Notes: generated from the letters alone by a model not told the origin. Positions 42,638 through 51,480 are shown, numbered from the stretch's first letter. The stretch is DNA of 64,000 nucleotides from Mycolicibacterium komossense (GCF_025822605.1 NZ_JACKTY010000043.1:1-64000); one strand, 5' to 3'. Program-made: numbers and translations.

Positions 42638-43462
42638 TCAGCCGAACTCGAGCAACGTGTATGCGCCGCGATACTGCTTGGTCAGACGCAGTTGCCAAAA
42701 CGCGGGAAAGAGCGTGTGGAACGCCCAGCCGCGGCCTTTCGGCATCGGCAGGTCATGCACAGCCCGAATGCCGGGCACGCTGTTCGCCAGGTCTGCCAGT
42801 TGAGCCGCCGACAGGCTGAACGGCATCGGTGGAACCCGATAGCGACGGGATGCTCGCATGCCCTTGGGGGCCAGTTTCTTGACCAACACGGGCGGTAGGT
42901 CGAACACCATCTGTCCGCCGGGGAATCGCTTGGCGCACTCGGTGATCAATCCCATCGACTCCTCGGGTTGCAGGTACATCAGCAGGCCTTCGGCGGTGAT
43001 GAAAACACCGTCGTCAGTATTGACTTTGTCCATCCAGCTGTAGTCCAGTGCGGATTGCGCGAGGTTGGTAATCCTCGGGGATGTGGGCAGCAATTGGTCT
43101 CGCAGCTTGATGACGGGAGCGAAGTCCACTGTCAACCAGCGAAACTGAGCGTCGGGGATAGCAGCGTCGAGTCTCCAGAAGCTGGTTTGCAGGCCTTCGG
43201 CCAATGCGACGACAGTGGCGGCTGGATGTGCGCCCAGATAGTCGATGGTGACTTTGTCGAAGGCCAGCGAGCGCAAGGCCATCTCCTGGCCTTTGCGGCC
43301 GAACTTGTCGAAATCGAATTCGATCCCATCGGCGAGCCGAATCGCCATCGGGTCGGCGATGATCGCCTGCGGATGACGCGCCTGATGGGCCCTGCCGTTG
43401 AGTGTCAGAAGTGCCGTTTCCGAGACGCCGGTCAGCATGCTGGCGTCGGCTGGGTGTTCCAT
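42638..43462 (-). CDS. Class I SAM-dependent methyltransferase (leucine carboxyl methyltransferase-like)
   Basis: A 274-residue member of the LCM/TIGR00027-like family that is expanded in mycobacteria. It has the N-terminal VSETALLTLNGRAHQARHP, VVALAEGLQTSFWRLDA (SAM-binding loop), LTVDFAPVIKLRDQLLP and GVFITAEGLLMYLQPEES. SAM is bound by the central Rossmann-like sheet; the methyl acceptor is unknown for most members. I start at ATG 43462; an in-frame ATG at 43489 would add nine residues. It is divergent from the HadA-like gene. Confidence 0.88.
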   Translation of the reverse strand: MEHPADASMLTGVSETALLTLNGRAHQARHPQAIIADPMAIRLADGIEFDFDKFGRKGQEMALRSLAFDKVTIDYLGAHPAATVVALAEGLQTSFWRLDAAIPDAQFRWLTVDFAPVIKLRDQLLPTSPRITNLAQSALDYSWMDKVNTDDGVFITAEGLLMYLQPEESMGLITECAKRFPGGQMVFDLPPVLVKKLAPKGMRASRRYRVPPMPFSLSAAQLADLANSVPGIRAVHDLPMPKGRGWAFHTLFPAFWQLRLTKQYRGAYTLLEFG

Positions 43463-43537
43463 TCCAGCAACGCTACCGATGCAGTGCAACTGAACCTGCC
43501 GATGTTCGCCTCGGGAGAACCGCTAAATTGGGAAACC

Positions 43538-44041
43538 ATGGCCCTGTCCCCGGATATCGTCGGCATGACGTACCTCTACCCGGATCACTATGTGGTCGGG
43601 CGCGAAGAAGTCCGCCAGTATGCCGCTGCAGTGAAGAACGAGGACGCCGCCTACACAGACGAGGATGCTGCCCGCGCACTGGGGTATGACGCGATTCTGG
43701 CGCCCCTGACCTTCATTTCCATCTTTGGCCTCCGGGCTCAGATGGCGTTCTTTGCCCACGCGAATATCCCGATCTTGGAGGAGAAGCTCATTCAGGCCGA
43801 ACAGGGTCTGAAGATCCTCCTGCCGATCAAGGCCGGCGACAGGCTCTACTGCCATATCCGTATCGACTCACTTCGGCAGGCCTTCGGGGCGGATGTTCTC
43901 ACGCTGCGAAGCCGCATCAGCAACCAGAATGGCCAGACGGTCCAAGAGGACTACACCACCATGGCGGGTCGCAGTGAACCTGATCAAGACCCGGAAAGCG
44001 ACGTCCCGCCTGCACTGTCGCTCAGGGACCAATTGCGATGA
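43538..44041 (+). CDS. HadA-like MaoC-type dehydratase
   Basis: A 167-residue hot-dog protein that resembles the mycobacterial (3R)-hydroxyacyl-ACP dehydratase subunit HadA along its length: ALSPDIVGMTYLYPDHYVVG, REEVRQYAAAVKNEDAAY, ILAPLTFISIFGLRAQMAFF, DRLYCHIRIDSLRQAFGADVL and the VQEDYTTMAGR end. HadA works as a heterodimer with HadB, which supplies the catalytic residues; no HadB is adjacent, so this copy may pair with the housekeeping one or have another role. The ATG at 43538 gives a HadA-like N-terminus; an ATG at 43502 is also possible. Its stop overlaps the start of the acyltransferase gene (ATGA). Confidence 0.85.
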   Translation: MALSPDIVGMTYLYPDHYVVGREEVRQYAAAVKNEDAAYTDEDAARALGYDAILAPLTFISIFGLRAQMAFFAHANIPILEEKLIQAEQGLKILLPIKAGDRLYCHIRIDSLRQAFGADVLTLRSRISNQNGQTVQEDYTTMAGRSEPDQDPESDVPPALSLRDQLR

Positions 44042-44878
44042 CACGCCTGGCTGCCTCGACCGCAGCGGCACGGCGAACAATCAAGGCCCGAGAGTCCGGG
44101 AGGCAGCAATGAGCGCGCCGGCGAACATTACCGCCCTTACGTCGACGGGCTGGGCAACCTGCCAGGTAATGGGCGGGTCCTGTTGGTGGGCAACCACACC
44201 CAGGCTGGTACCGAGGCGCTGCTGATCCCGTATTTCGTTCGGCGGGAGATCGGCACCCGGGTGCGGCCGCTGACGGACCGGGCCATCGCCCGCATCGGCG
44301 GCCCCGTCGGCGATCTGCTGGCAGCTGCGGGCGCCGTGGTCGGGGCACCGGAGCCGGCTCGCGAACTGATGCGTCACGGCGAACCGATCTTGGTGTTTCC
44401 CGGCGGTGGTTGCGAGATTCCCAAATTCAAAGGCGAGGAGCATACCCTGTGTTGGCAAGGCCGCGCCGGATTCGCCCGGGTTGCCGCCGAGAACGAGTAT
44501 CCGATCGTGCCTGTTGGTCTCGTCGGCGGTGATGACGTCTACCGCAACCTGGTGACCCGAGGCGGTTGGTGGGGGCGGCTGAGCCAGAGCTTCAGCGAGA
44601 AGATGTCCGGCCGCTCGGACATGGCGATGCCCCTGATGCACGGAATCGGCCCTACGCTGATTCCCCTGCCGCAGCGCATGTATCTCCGTTTGGGCGCTCC
44701 GATCGACACTGCCCCGCCCGCAGGCGTCTCCGACGAGAACTGGGTCAGCGCCGTGAAGCAGCGGACGCAGGAATCACTTGAGAAGATTCTCCACGAACTC
44801 CTGCAACTCCGCCGCGATGATCCTTACCGGGAATTGAATCCCTTGGCCTGGCATCGTGCCTGCCTGCCGCCCGAATAG
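44038..44878 (+). pseudogene. Phospholipid/glycerol acyltransferase, frameshifted near start
   Basis: The ATG at 44038 overlaps the HadA-like stop and begins MTRLAASTAAARRTIKARES, a typical lead of this mycobacterial acyltransferase family, but it hits TGA at 44110-44112. The following frame, one base on, continues NERAGEHYRPYVDGLGNLP and then the catalytic block VGNHTQAGTEALL (an NHTQ version of HX4D), ILVFPGGGCEIPKFKGEEHT and IVPVGLVGGDDVYRNL to the stop at 44878. A single extra base near 44107 explains both. The bulk (from 44183) is intact and could be made from an internal TTG at 44183, but the coupled start is lost. A sequencing error is possible. Confidence 0.7.
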
Positions 44879-44900
44879 GTAGGGGAGTATCGCTGCGTTG

Positions 44901-45542
44901 TCAACGGCTGAGAGCCGCAGGCACAAGTCGGTGCTCGCTGAGGCTGATTGTTGCGACTGCGCATTCCAGCCGGCGTAACAGGCCGTCCACCGAGACGCGA
45001 TTCTGGACGAAGGCAATGATGTTCGCGGTCCAGACGTCGGTGAGCAACTCACCGACCTGCTCGTCGCGCAGGGTCTGCGGCTTGGCCTCGATCGCGTCCG
45101 TGAACATCTGGCTGAGCGCTTGCCGGACGAGGGCTGCGTTCTCCGCGGCGGCTCCATCTGCGTAGAGATATGCCCGCACAAGCGCTTCGGCGAGGCGAGG
45201 CATCGCACACAGACCCTCGGTGACATCTGTGATCAGGGGAAGCAGTCGTTGATAGGGGACCGCAGTGCCGCCACCTGGAATCGGTGGAGCGACGAATGTG
45301 TAGGCGGTGAGCCAGTAGTGCAAGCATGACAGCAGTAGGTCGTCTTTCGACGAAAAGTATTGGTAAACCGTGCTTGCCGCGACCTCAGCTCGTCCTGCCA
45401 CCGTGCGGATGTGAACGGCGTCGTAGCCGCCGGCCGCCAGATCCAGGGCCGCGATCACAATGCTCGCGCGGCGCTGTTGCTGAACGGGAGTCAAAACCAC
45501 GGATGCATCCGGCCTATGTCGCTGAGAGCTGTTCGTCGACAA
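44901..45542 (-). CDS. KstR-like TetR family regulator
   Basis: A 213-residue TetR protein whose helix-turn-helix (RRASIVIAALDLAAGGYDAV, IRTVAGRAEVAASTVYQYFS) and ligand domain (LAEALVRAYLYADGAA, QALSQMFTDAI, LLTDVWTANIIAFVQNR) follow the pattern of KstR, the mycobacterial cholesterol-catabolism repressor, as I recall its sequence. It is the third gene after kshA and a small Cys-rich gene on the same strand. The first start overlaps that gene by 29 bases; a GTG at 45500 would avoid this and removes an unmatched lead. It probably controls the kshA/kstD region; no canonical KstR box is visible there. Confidence 0.85.
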   Translation of the reverse strand: MSTNSSQRHRPDASVVLTPVQQQRRASIVIAALDLAAGGYDAVHIRTVAGRAEVAASTVYQYFSSKDDLLLSCLHYWLTAYTFVAPPIPGGGTAVPYQRLLPLITDVTEGLCAMPRLAEALVRAYLYADGAAAENAALVRQALSQMFTDAIEAKPQTLRDEQVGELLTDVWTANIIAFVQNRVSVDGLLRRLECAVATISLSEHRLVPAALSR

Positions 45543-45801
45543 TCTTCACTTCACCGCGGCGGGCGGCGCGGACGATGGACGCACTGAGTGCCGAACACGC
45601 CAGGAAAAGCCCGCCACCTCCGTAGGGAGCCAGCCGCTCGGCGTCTTTGCGCTCGACACACCCCGCCGACGCCACGGCGTCCCACTGCACGCTGGTCTGA
45701 CTCCAGCTGCTCTTGCGGACCTGGACGCCCGCCGCGCAACGTTGGCACTGCACCGTCGTCATCGGCGCATCGTCAAGACGGTTGTCGGGGCGCAGCGTCA
45801 T
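45514..45801 (-). CDS. Small Cys-rich protein linked to KshA
   Basis: A 95-residue protein beginning at the ATG at 45801, which overlaps the kshA stop by four bases. It has a CxxC pair at Cys19/Cys22 (VQCQRCAAG) and further cysteines at 48 and 69, a spacing that could hold zinc or an iron-sulfur cluster. Then comes VQWDAVASAGC and a C-terminal LFLACSALSASIVRAARRGE. I recall similar small genes directly after Rieske oxygenases in actinobacteria, without a known role. A helper in oxygenase assembly or electron supply is a guess. Confidence 0.7.
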   Translation of the reverse strand: MTLRPDNRLDDAPMTTVQCQRCAAGVQVRKSSWSQTSVQWDAVASAGCVERKDAERLAPYGGGGLFLACSALSASIVRAARRGEVKIVDEQLSAT

Positions 45802-46943
45802 CCCGCTGCTTCCGACACCGCGGCCTTGGCGGCGATGTTGTCCTCGATCTCCTTCATCCACGCCTCACTGGGGCGGGTCGTGTCGAGTTCAAATTCGAAG
45901 CGGTCGACCATATCCGGTGTCACGTCGGCGGCGTCAACGTAGAACTGTTCGTACCAGCGTCGCAGCTGATACACCGGGCCATCTTCTTCGACGAGCAGAG
46001 GGTTGTCGATACGCGCCTTGCTGCGCCAGATGGCGACATCCTGTTCGAAGCCCATCTTGACGAAGTCACCGAGCGCGACGGCGGTTTGGATGGCGAGTTC
46101 TTCGGGTAGGAATTCGGACTTCTCCACGACGATGCCATACTGCAGCACAAAGGAATTCGCGTCGATGGGGTAGTGGCAGTTGATCAAGACCGTGCGCTGA
46201 TCGCTGGCCTCGTAGTGGTAGATCAGATCATCGATCATGAACGACGGTCCGTGATACGACGCCAACGACGTCGTGCCAAGCATTTTGGCACCTTCCGTGC
46301 CGTGCAGGTCGGGGCGACTGCCGCTCTTCATGTACTGAGTCGCTACATGCCCTTCGAAGATGTTCTTGAAATGGGTGGGCAGCGAACCGTGAATATAGAA
46401 GAAGTGGGCCATATCGACGACGTTGTCGATGACTTCGCGACAGTTCGTGTTGACGACCGTGGTGTACCAATGCCAATCGGTCCAGTTGTCGCTCGTTGCC
46501 CCTTCGATACGGGGGATGGTGACATCGGCCGGAGGCGCTTTGCGTTCGGGATCGTTCCAGACAAATAGCATTCCGTCCTGCTCCAGGGTGGTCCACGTGG
46601 CCGTCCTGGCCAGGCGAGGGACTCTGCGGCTGTACGGCACGTTCTTGCATCGGCCGTCGCCGCCCCAGCGCCAGTCGTGGAACGGGCAGGCGATCTCGTT
46701 GCCTTTCACCTGGCCGCCGGACAGGTCTCCGCCCATGTGCCTGCAGTAGCTGTCGAGGACGTTGATCACGCCGTCGGCGCCGCGGAACACCACCAGCTTC
46801 TCGCCGAAAGCGTTGACCTGGTGAGGTTTTCCGTCGCCGAAGGCCTTTGTCAATCCGAGGCAGTGCCATCCTCGTGCGAACCGGGTCGGCGCCGCGTCGG
46901 CCTCGATCAGTCGAACGTCGTCACGCTGGCTTTCGGGGGTCAT
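45798..46943 (-). CDS. kshA: 3-ketosteroid 9alpha-hydroxylase oxygenase (Rieske, KshA)
   Basis: A 381-residue Rieske non-heme iron oxygenase close in length and motif layout to KshA, which hydroxylates 3-ketosteroids at C9. The Rieske cluster ligands are Cys67 and His69 (SYCRHMGGDL) and Cys86 and His89 (ACPFHDW). The mononuclear iron site is in REVIDNVVDMAHFFYIH (His180, His185). It needs a reductase KshB, which is not adjacent. The ATG at 46943 gives the family N-terminus; an upstream ATG at 47033 is not needed. It is divergent from kstD, and both products together would open steroid ring B. Substrate could also be a related polycyclic ketone. Confidence 0.88.
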   Translation of the reverse strand: MTPESQRDDVRLIEADAAPTRFARGWHCLGLTKAFGDGKPHQVNAFGEKLVVFRGADGVINVLDSYCRHMGGDLSGGQVKGNEIACPFHDWRWGGDGRCKNVPYSRRVPRLARTATWTTLEQDGMLFVWNDPERKAPPADVTIPRIEGATSDNWTDWHWYTTVVNTNCREVIDNVVDMAHFFYIHGSLPTHFKNIFEGHVATQYMKSGSRPDLHGTEGAKMLGTTSLASYHGPSFMIDDLIYHYEASDQRTVLINCHYPIDANSFVLQYGIVVEKSEFLPEELAIQTAVALGDFVKMGFEQDVAIWRSKARIDNPLLVEEDGPVYQLRRWYEQFYVDAADVTPDMVDRFEFELDTTRPSEAWMKEIEDNIAAKAAVSEAAG

Positions 46944-46986
46944 CTTGGACCGTCCTTGTGCTTGGCTGGGGGTCGGTAGTGCAAGT

Positions 46987-47018
46987 GATTCAATCGCGAA
47001 TCCTGCGTTGATTGCAGG
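46987..47018. promoter_or_regulatory. Two short inverted repeats between kshA and kstD
   Basis: GATTC (46987-46991) and GAATC (46998-47002) flank 6 nt; CCTGC (47002-47006) and GCAGG (47014-47018) flank 7 nt. They lie in the divergent kshA/kstD promoter gap. The arms are only 5 bp, so this is a weak operator candidate. Confidence 0.3.
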
Positions 47019-47080
47019 CGGTGTTCCGCTCATCAGGACAGCGATGTCACTGGGTGAACGGACTGACCTAGGTTTCGCTC

Positions 47081-48787
47081 GTGACGACTCCGCATTCTTC
47101 GACGATCCCTTCCGGACTGCCCGTGGGCGACACCACCGTTGACCTGCTGGTCGTCGGATCGGGCAGCGGTATGGCAGCGGCCCTCGCGGCCCACGAAAGC
47201 GGTTTGTCCGTGCTGATCGTGGAGAAGTCGTCCGTCATCGGCGGATCCACCGCGCGATCAGGTGGTGCAGTGTGGTTGCCCGCCAGCCCGGTGCTGGCCG
47301 AGGCCGGTGCCGGTGACACCGCCGAACGCGCCGGCACCTATCTCAAGTCTGTTGTGGGAGAGAGCACGTCGGCTTCGAGAGGTGCCGCGTTCCTCGCCAA
47401 CCTGACTCCAGCTGTGGAGATGTTGCGGCGCACCACGCCGATACGCCTGTTCTGGGCCAAGGACTACTCGGACTACCACCCCGAAGCGCCAGGGGGTTCG
47501 GCCGCGGGTCGTACCTGTGAATGCCGCCCGTTGGACACCTCGATACTCGGCGAATACCGCTCTCGGCTCCGTGAGGGAGTCATGAAGGTGTCTGTTCCCA
47601 TGCCGACCACCGGTGCCGACTACCGCTGGCTCAACCTGATGGCGCGGGTGCCGAGGAAGGGGCTGCCCTTGGTCGCGAAGCGGCTGGCGCAGGGCGTAGG
47701 AGGGCTGCTGCTCGGCCGGCATTACGTCGCGGGTGGGCAGGCTCTGGCGGCCGGGCTGTTCTCGGGTGTTCTCAAGGCCGGGATACCTGTCTGGACGGAC
47801 ACGACTCTGACCCAGTTGATCACCGAGGCCGGCAAGGTCACCGGCGCGGTGGTGGAACAGGACGGTAAGGACTACACCATTACCGCTCGACGCGGCGTTG
47901 TGCTGGCCGCCGGTGGATTCGACCACAGCATGGATATGCGATGGAAGTTCCAGTCCGAGGCGTTGCAGCCGCATGCCAGCCTGGGCGCGGAGACCAACAC
48001 CGGCGACGCGATCCGGATCGGCCAGGAAGTCGGCGCCGCCATCGATCTGATGGAGCAGTCCTGGTGGTTTCCCGCGGTCTCCCCGCTTCCGGGGGGGTCG
48101 CCGGCAGTCATGCTGGCCGAGCGATCGCTACCCGGCTCGCTCATCGTCGACCAAGACGGGGAGCGTTTCACCAACGAGTCGGCTGACTACATGTCCTTCG
48201 GCCAGAGTGTCCTGGCCAGGGAGCGCGCCGGGCGTCCAGTTGAATCCATGTGGATCATCTTCGATCAGCAGTACCGCAACGGTTATGTGTTTGCCGCGGA
48301 ACTCTTTCCGCGAATGCCGATCCCGCAGGCCTGGTACGACGCCGGTATCGCCCACAAGTCCGAAGACATGGGTGACCTTGCCAGCCAGATCGGGGTGCCG
48401 CGAGAACGGTTCTTGGACACCATCTCCCGATTCAACGACGGGGCCTACGCTGGTGACGATCCCGACTTCCGTCGCGGGCAAAGCGCCTATGACCGCTACT
48501 ACGGCGACCCGACGGTGACTCCGAACCCGAATCTGCGGCCGCTGACCCAGGGCCCGTTCTACGCGGTCAAGATGGTGTTGAGCGATCTGGGGACGTGCGG
48601 TGGCCTGCGGGCCGACGACCGCGCTCGGGTGCTGCGCGAAGACGGCACGGCGATCGAGGGTCTTTACGCACTGGGCAATGCTGCCGCCAACGTGTTCGGT
48701 GCCACCTACCCGGGCGCTGGGGCAACGATCGCCCAGGGCCTGGTCTTCGGCTATATCGCAGCCCGGGACGCGGCCGCAGCTCGCTAA
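47081..48787 (+). CDS. kstD: 3-ketosteroid delta1-dehydrogenase-like FAD protein
   Basis: A 568-residue FAD enzyme of the KstD/fumarate-reductase-like group. The N-terminal FAD site is LLVVGSGSGMAAALAAHESG, with VEKSSVIGGSTARSGGAVWLP following, and the C-terminal motif GATYPGAGATIAQGLVFGY closes the FAD site with the catalytic Tyr-x-x-Gly region. DYSDYHPEAPGG is the likely position of another active-site tyrosine. It would put a 1,2 double bond in the A ring of 3-ketosteroids. A GTG start is used. It is divergent from kshA, the usual partner. Mycobacteria carry several kstD homologues with different substrates, so the symbol is by homology. Confidence 0.87.
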   Translation: MTTPHSSTIPSGLPVGDTTVDLLVVGSGSGMAAALAAHESGLSVLIVEKSSVIGGSTARSGGAVWLPASPVLAEAGAGDTAERAGTYLKSVVGESTSASRGAAFLANLTPAVEMLRRTTPIRLFWAKDYSDYHPEAPGGSAAGRTCECRPLDTSILGEYRSRLREGVMKVSVPMPTTGADYRWLNLMARVPRKGLPLVAKRLAQGVGGLLLGRHYVAGGQALAAGLFSGVLKAGIPVWTDTTLTQLITEAGKVTGAVVEQDGKDYTITARRGVVLAAGGFDHSMDMRWKFQSEALQPHASLGAETNTGDAIRIGQEVGAAIDLMEQSWWFPAVSPLPGGSPAVMLAERSLPGSLIVDQDGERFTNESADYMSFGQSVLARERAGRPVESMWIIFDQQYRNGYVFAAELFPRMPIPQAWYDAGIAHKSEDMGDLASQIGVPRERFLDTISRFNDGAYAGDDPDFRRGQSAYDRYYGDPTVTPNPNLRPLTQGPFYAVKMVLSDLGTCGGLRADDRARVLREDGTAIEGLYALGNAAANVFGATYPGAGATIAQGLVFGYIAARDAAAAR

Positions 48788-49449
48788 GCCTGCTTGCCCT
48801 CCACGTTGACCTTCTCTCCGATCTCGTCCCAGTACCGCGGAGCGGGGGCGCTGCCGGGGCCTCCCGAACGGCCGAATGCCTCCTCAGCCTCGTCGAGGTC
48901 CTTCATCATCTGCAAGGCAAGCTCACGCTCGCTGGCGTAGTAACGCGACGCCCATTGCAGTGCCAGCCGCGAGTAGGCCCACGCATCCACTGTTTCGGCG
49001 ACCTGGGCGTCATGTGTCGCCTGCCGCAGCATGTCTTCGGCGAATTCGACGTGCTCTTGCAGCAGATCCTTGAGCTTCTCTGGGCCGGCGAGGTTTCCGA
49101 ACGCCACTCGCAACAACACACTGTGTTTGAGCATGGGCGGCTCGGCCGGAGTGTCGTTGGCCCACCTGGTCACCGCTTCGAGTCCTGCCGCGGTGATCTT
49201 GTAGAGGCGGCGATTGCGGGCACCGTTGTCGTGATCCATCCGCGAGGTGACCAGCCCGAGCTTCTCGAGCTTCTTGAGCTCAGCGTAGATCTGACTGAAT
49301 TGAGGGCTCCAGTAGAAGTACCGGATGCTCCACTCGGTCACCTTCTTCACGTCGTACCCGGAAAGTTCCCTCTCGGGTGACAGAATGGCCAGGATGGCCC
49401 AGCTGGTCGCGGCCAGCGTCGCCTTTGCTGCGGGATCCTCGTCTGCCAT
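48784..49449 (-). CDS. PadR family transcriptional regulator
   Basis: A 221-residue PadR protein. The winged helix (about 10-95) has SWAILAILSPERELSGYDVKK, YWSPQFSQIYAELKKLEKLG and RNRRLYKITAAGLEAV, and the C-terminal helical dimerisation domain has LLQEHVEFAEDMLRQ. It overlaps kstD convergently by four bases. It is divergent from a thioesterase gene, with an AACATGTT palindrome (49507-49514) in the gap. It may regulate that gene and itself. Confidence 0.9.
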   Translation of the reverse strand: MADEDPAAKATLAATSWAILAILSPERELSGYDVKKVTEWSIRYFYWSPQFSQIYAELKKLEKLGLVTSRMDHDNGARNRRLYKITAAGLEAVTRWANDTPAEPPMLKHSVLLRVAFGNLAGPEKLKDLLQEHVEFAEDMLRQATHDAQVAETVDAWAYSRLALQWASRYYASERELALQMMKDLDEAEEAFGRSGGPGSAPAPRYWDEIGEKVNVEGKQA

Positions 49450-49506
49450 GTCGAAAGACTAACAATGTGTAACCCCGGGGAAGGTGTGCTGACCGCTGGC
49501 CGGGAG

Positions 49507-49514
49507 AACATGTT
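49507..49514. promoter_or_regulatory. 8-bp palindrome in PadR/thioesterase gap
   Basis: AACATGTT is a perfect 8-bp palindrome, AT-rich against its surroundings, between the divergent PadR and thioesterase genes. PadR sites often contain ATGT/ACAT half-sites. It is short, so chance is not excluded. Confidence 0.3.
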
Positions 49515-49574
49515 GCGGACCGTCGTGGTTATCGGTCAGCCTGCCACCACCGACGACACCGACGACGGAGACCG

Positions 49575-50159
49575 ATGACTGAGCTGCCCGCGCTCGCTGC
49601 CGTATACGAGCCATTGGCCAGCTCGGTCCGCGAGCTCATCGATGTCACCATCCGCACCGAGGTTGACGCCGCCACTGTGCTCAAGGCTCGAGCACTCATC
49701 GACACCGCTGCGCATGAGCTCAGCAGGGCGCTGATGCCCGGCGCGTTCGGCTTGCGGACGATTTCCGATGGTCAGGGCAGCGCGTGGGGCAACGTCGTCA
49801 TCGGTATCCGCAATCCCGTCGCGCCACCTCTGGTCATACATCACGAGCCAGACGGGCAGGTGTGGACGGAGTTCGAACTCGGGGCGGCCTTCGAAGGTCC
49901 AGCCGGGCACGTGCACGGCGGGATCAGCGCCATGGTGCTCGACCATGTGCTAGGCGCTACTGCCCATCAGCCCGGCCGGCCCGCTTACACCGGAACCCTC
50001 ACTCTTCGGTACGTGCGGGGAACACCATTGGGCCCGCTACGGGCGCAGGCGCGCGTGGTGCGGGTCGAGGGAGTCAAAACCTTTGCCGCCGGGGAGATCA
50101 GCGATGAGCAGGGCGTCACGGTGCAGGCCGAAGGGGTCTTCATCCACCCTAAGTCGTAG
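49575..50159 (+). CDS. PaaI-like acyl-CoA thioesterase (hot-dog fold)
   Basis: A 194-residue hot-dog thioesterase of the PaaI/THEM4-like group. It has NPVAPPLVIHHEPDG, the active-site helix region GPAGHVHGGISAMVLDHVLG and LTLRYVRGTPLGPLRAQARV. In such proteins the HGG segment starts the central helix and the acidic residue in LDHV polarises water. It hydrolyses acyl- or aryl-CoA esters. About 55 N-terminal residues before the fold are helical and not needed for catalysis. Control by the divergent PadR protein is likely. Confidence 0.88.
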   Translation: MTELPALAAVYEPLASSVRELIDVTIRTEVDAATVLKARALIDTAAHELSRALMPGAFGLRTISDGQGSAWGNVVIGIRNPVAPPLVIHHEPDGQVWTEFELGAAFEGPAGHVHGGISAMVLDHVLGATAHQPGRPAYTGTLTLRYVRGTPLGPLRAQARVVRVEGVKTFAAGEISDEQGVTVQAEGVFIHPKS

Positions 50160-50177
50160 CCGAGTCCCCCCAGCGAG

Positions 50178-50969
50178 CTAGAGGACCGACTTCATCTGCT
50201 TGGCAATGAATCGCGTGGTGAGTCTCGCCGAGATGCGCGTCAGAGCGTTGAGCAGACGAGCATCGGTACCGACCAACACGCGGAAAGCGTCCTTGGCGAT
50301 GCCATCGACGATGCTCTTCGCTGCCACCTCGGGTGTCGTGGAACGCACCTTGCGGGTGCCGGTGTCGAGCTTCTGCACCCCGGAGTTCCCCGTCAGATCG
50401 GTACTGACGTTGCCCGGAAAGATGGTGACGACATGGATATCGGTGTCGAGAAGCTCGGCGTAGAGACCTTCGCTGAATTGCTTGACCGCACCCTTGCTGG
50501 CACCGTAGAGGGTCTGACCGGCGAAGGGGACCAACGCGGCCAAGCTCGACATGTTGGTCAGATTGGCCTCCGGGCGCTGCAGCAGGATCGGCAGGAATGT
50601 CCGGCACATTGTCACCGTTCCCCAGAAATTCACATCGATGATGCGGTCGATCTCGTCGTCGGACAGTGCGGTGACGGGCACGAATCGGTGAATGATGCCG
50701 GCGATGTTCACCACACCGTCGATCTGTCCGTGCGCGTCGGTGACTGCGGCCGGCAGGGTTGCGACTGCGATCGGGTCGGTGACGTTGACGGTGTGCGTCG
50801 ACACGGCGCCCCTCGCTGTCCGCGAAAGACGCTCAGTTTCGATCAGGCCCTGCTCGTCGAGGTCGACTGCGGCTACCCGAGCGCCTCGACGCGCCAGTTC
50901 GAGCACCACCTGGCGTCCGATCCCGTTGCCGCCGCCCGTCACGACGAAGACCCGCTCGGCGAAGTCCAT
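50178..50969 (-). CDS. SDR family oxidoreductase
   Basis: A 263-residue short-chain dehydrogenase with TGGGNGIGRQVVLELARRG, NIAGIIH for the NNAG position, the serine in NMSSLAALVPF and the active-site YGASKGAVKQFSEGL. The Asp in AVDLDEQG suggests NAD. The C-terminal part (RSTTPEVAAKSIVDGIAKDAF, VGTDARLLNALTR, basic tail) is that of the mycobacterial SDRs that carry a membrane-near tail rather than the VDGG end. It is the last gene of the long minus-strand group; 34 bp separate it from the NTF2-like gene. Confidence 0.88.
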   Translation of the reverse strand: MDFAERVFVVTGGGNGIGRQVVLELARRGARVAAVDLDEQGLIETERLSRTARGAVSTHTVNVTDPIAVATLPAAVTDAHGQIDGVVNIAGIIHRFVPVTALSDDEIDRIIDVNFWGTVTMCRTFLPILLQRPEANLTNMSSLAALVPFAGQTLYGASKGAVKQFSEGLYAELLDTDIHVVTIFPGNVSTDLTGNSGVQKLDTGTRKVRSTTPEVAAKSIVDGIAKDAFRVLVGTDARLLNALTRISARLTTRFIAKQMKSVL

Positions 50970-51003
50970 GATGGAGTCCTTCAGATGGGGTATGCCTCGG
51001 GGT

Positions 51004-51480
51004 TCAGCCGAGCTCGCCGTTTGCGCTGAGAATTGTTGGGTCGCCGGTATTCATCGCCCAGGAGGCGTCTCGTCGCACGATGCGCCATCCCTCGGCGCGC
51101 CGCTCCCACTGGTCGGTGTACTCGCCATTCGAATCGAACACGGGCCCGACGAAGTCGCCGACGCGCTGATGCCGCGCCTGAACGTAAGCGTGACTCACCG
51201 CGCGGTCGCCATCGACGTCCACGAAGATGCTACCGATCAGATGCTGAGTTCCACCGCAATGATCCAGATGGTGGCTCATCAGCGCTCGCAGTGCGGCGAG
51301 GCCCTGCTCGACTTGTCCTGAGCCATAGTCGAACTGGACGTCATCGGCAAACACCTCCGTCAACGAATCAAACCTCTTGGTATCGGCGATTCGTGCGAAC
51401 CGGGCGAGCGCGCGGTGGATATCGCGTTCGTCGAGCAGTGTTTGGATGCCTGAGTTCCTGTCACGTGTGGCCTCGGGCAT
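51004..51480 (-). CDS. NTF2-like / SnoaL-like protein
   Basis: A 158-residue single-domain NTF2-fold protein. LLDERDIHRALARFARIADT is the first helix, FADDVQFDYGSGQVEQGLAAL follows, then the conserved HHLDHCGGTQHLIGSIFVDVDGDRA and RRAEGWRIVRRDASWAM. The two His in the HxxxH... segment and the Asp in ADDVQFDYG are candidate catalytic residues as in scytalone dehydratase/SnoaL relatives. Its ATG overlaps the stop of the upstream SDR by one base (TAATG). A dehydratase, isomerase or aldolase-like step is possible. Confidence 0.85.
   Translation of the reverse strand: MPEATRDRNSGIQTLLDERDIHRALARFARIADTKRFDSLTEVFADDVQFDYGSGQVEQGLAALRALMSHHLDHCGGTQHLIGSIFVDVDGDRAVSHAYVQARHQRVGDFVGPVFDSNGEYTDQWERRAEGWRIVRRDASWAMNTGDPTILSANGELG

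Noticed and set aside
46944..47080. A KstR-type operator (AAC/GTT dyad) between kshA and kstD
   Set aside because: No such dyad is present; only two weak 5-bp inverted repeats are seen.
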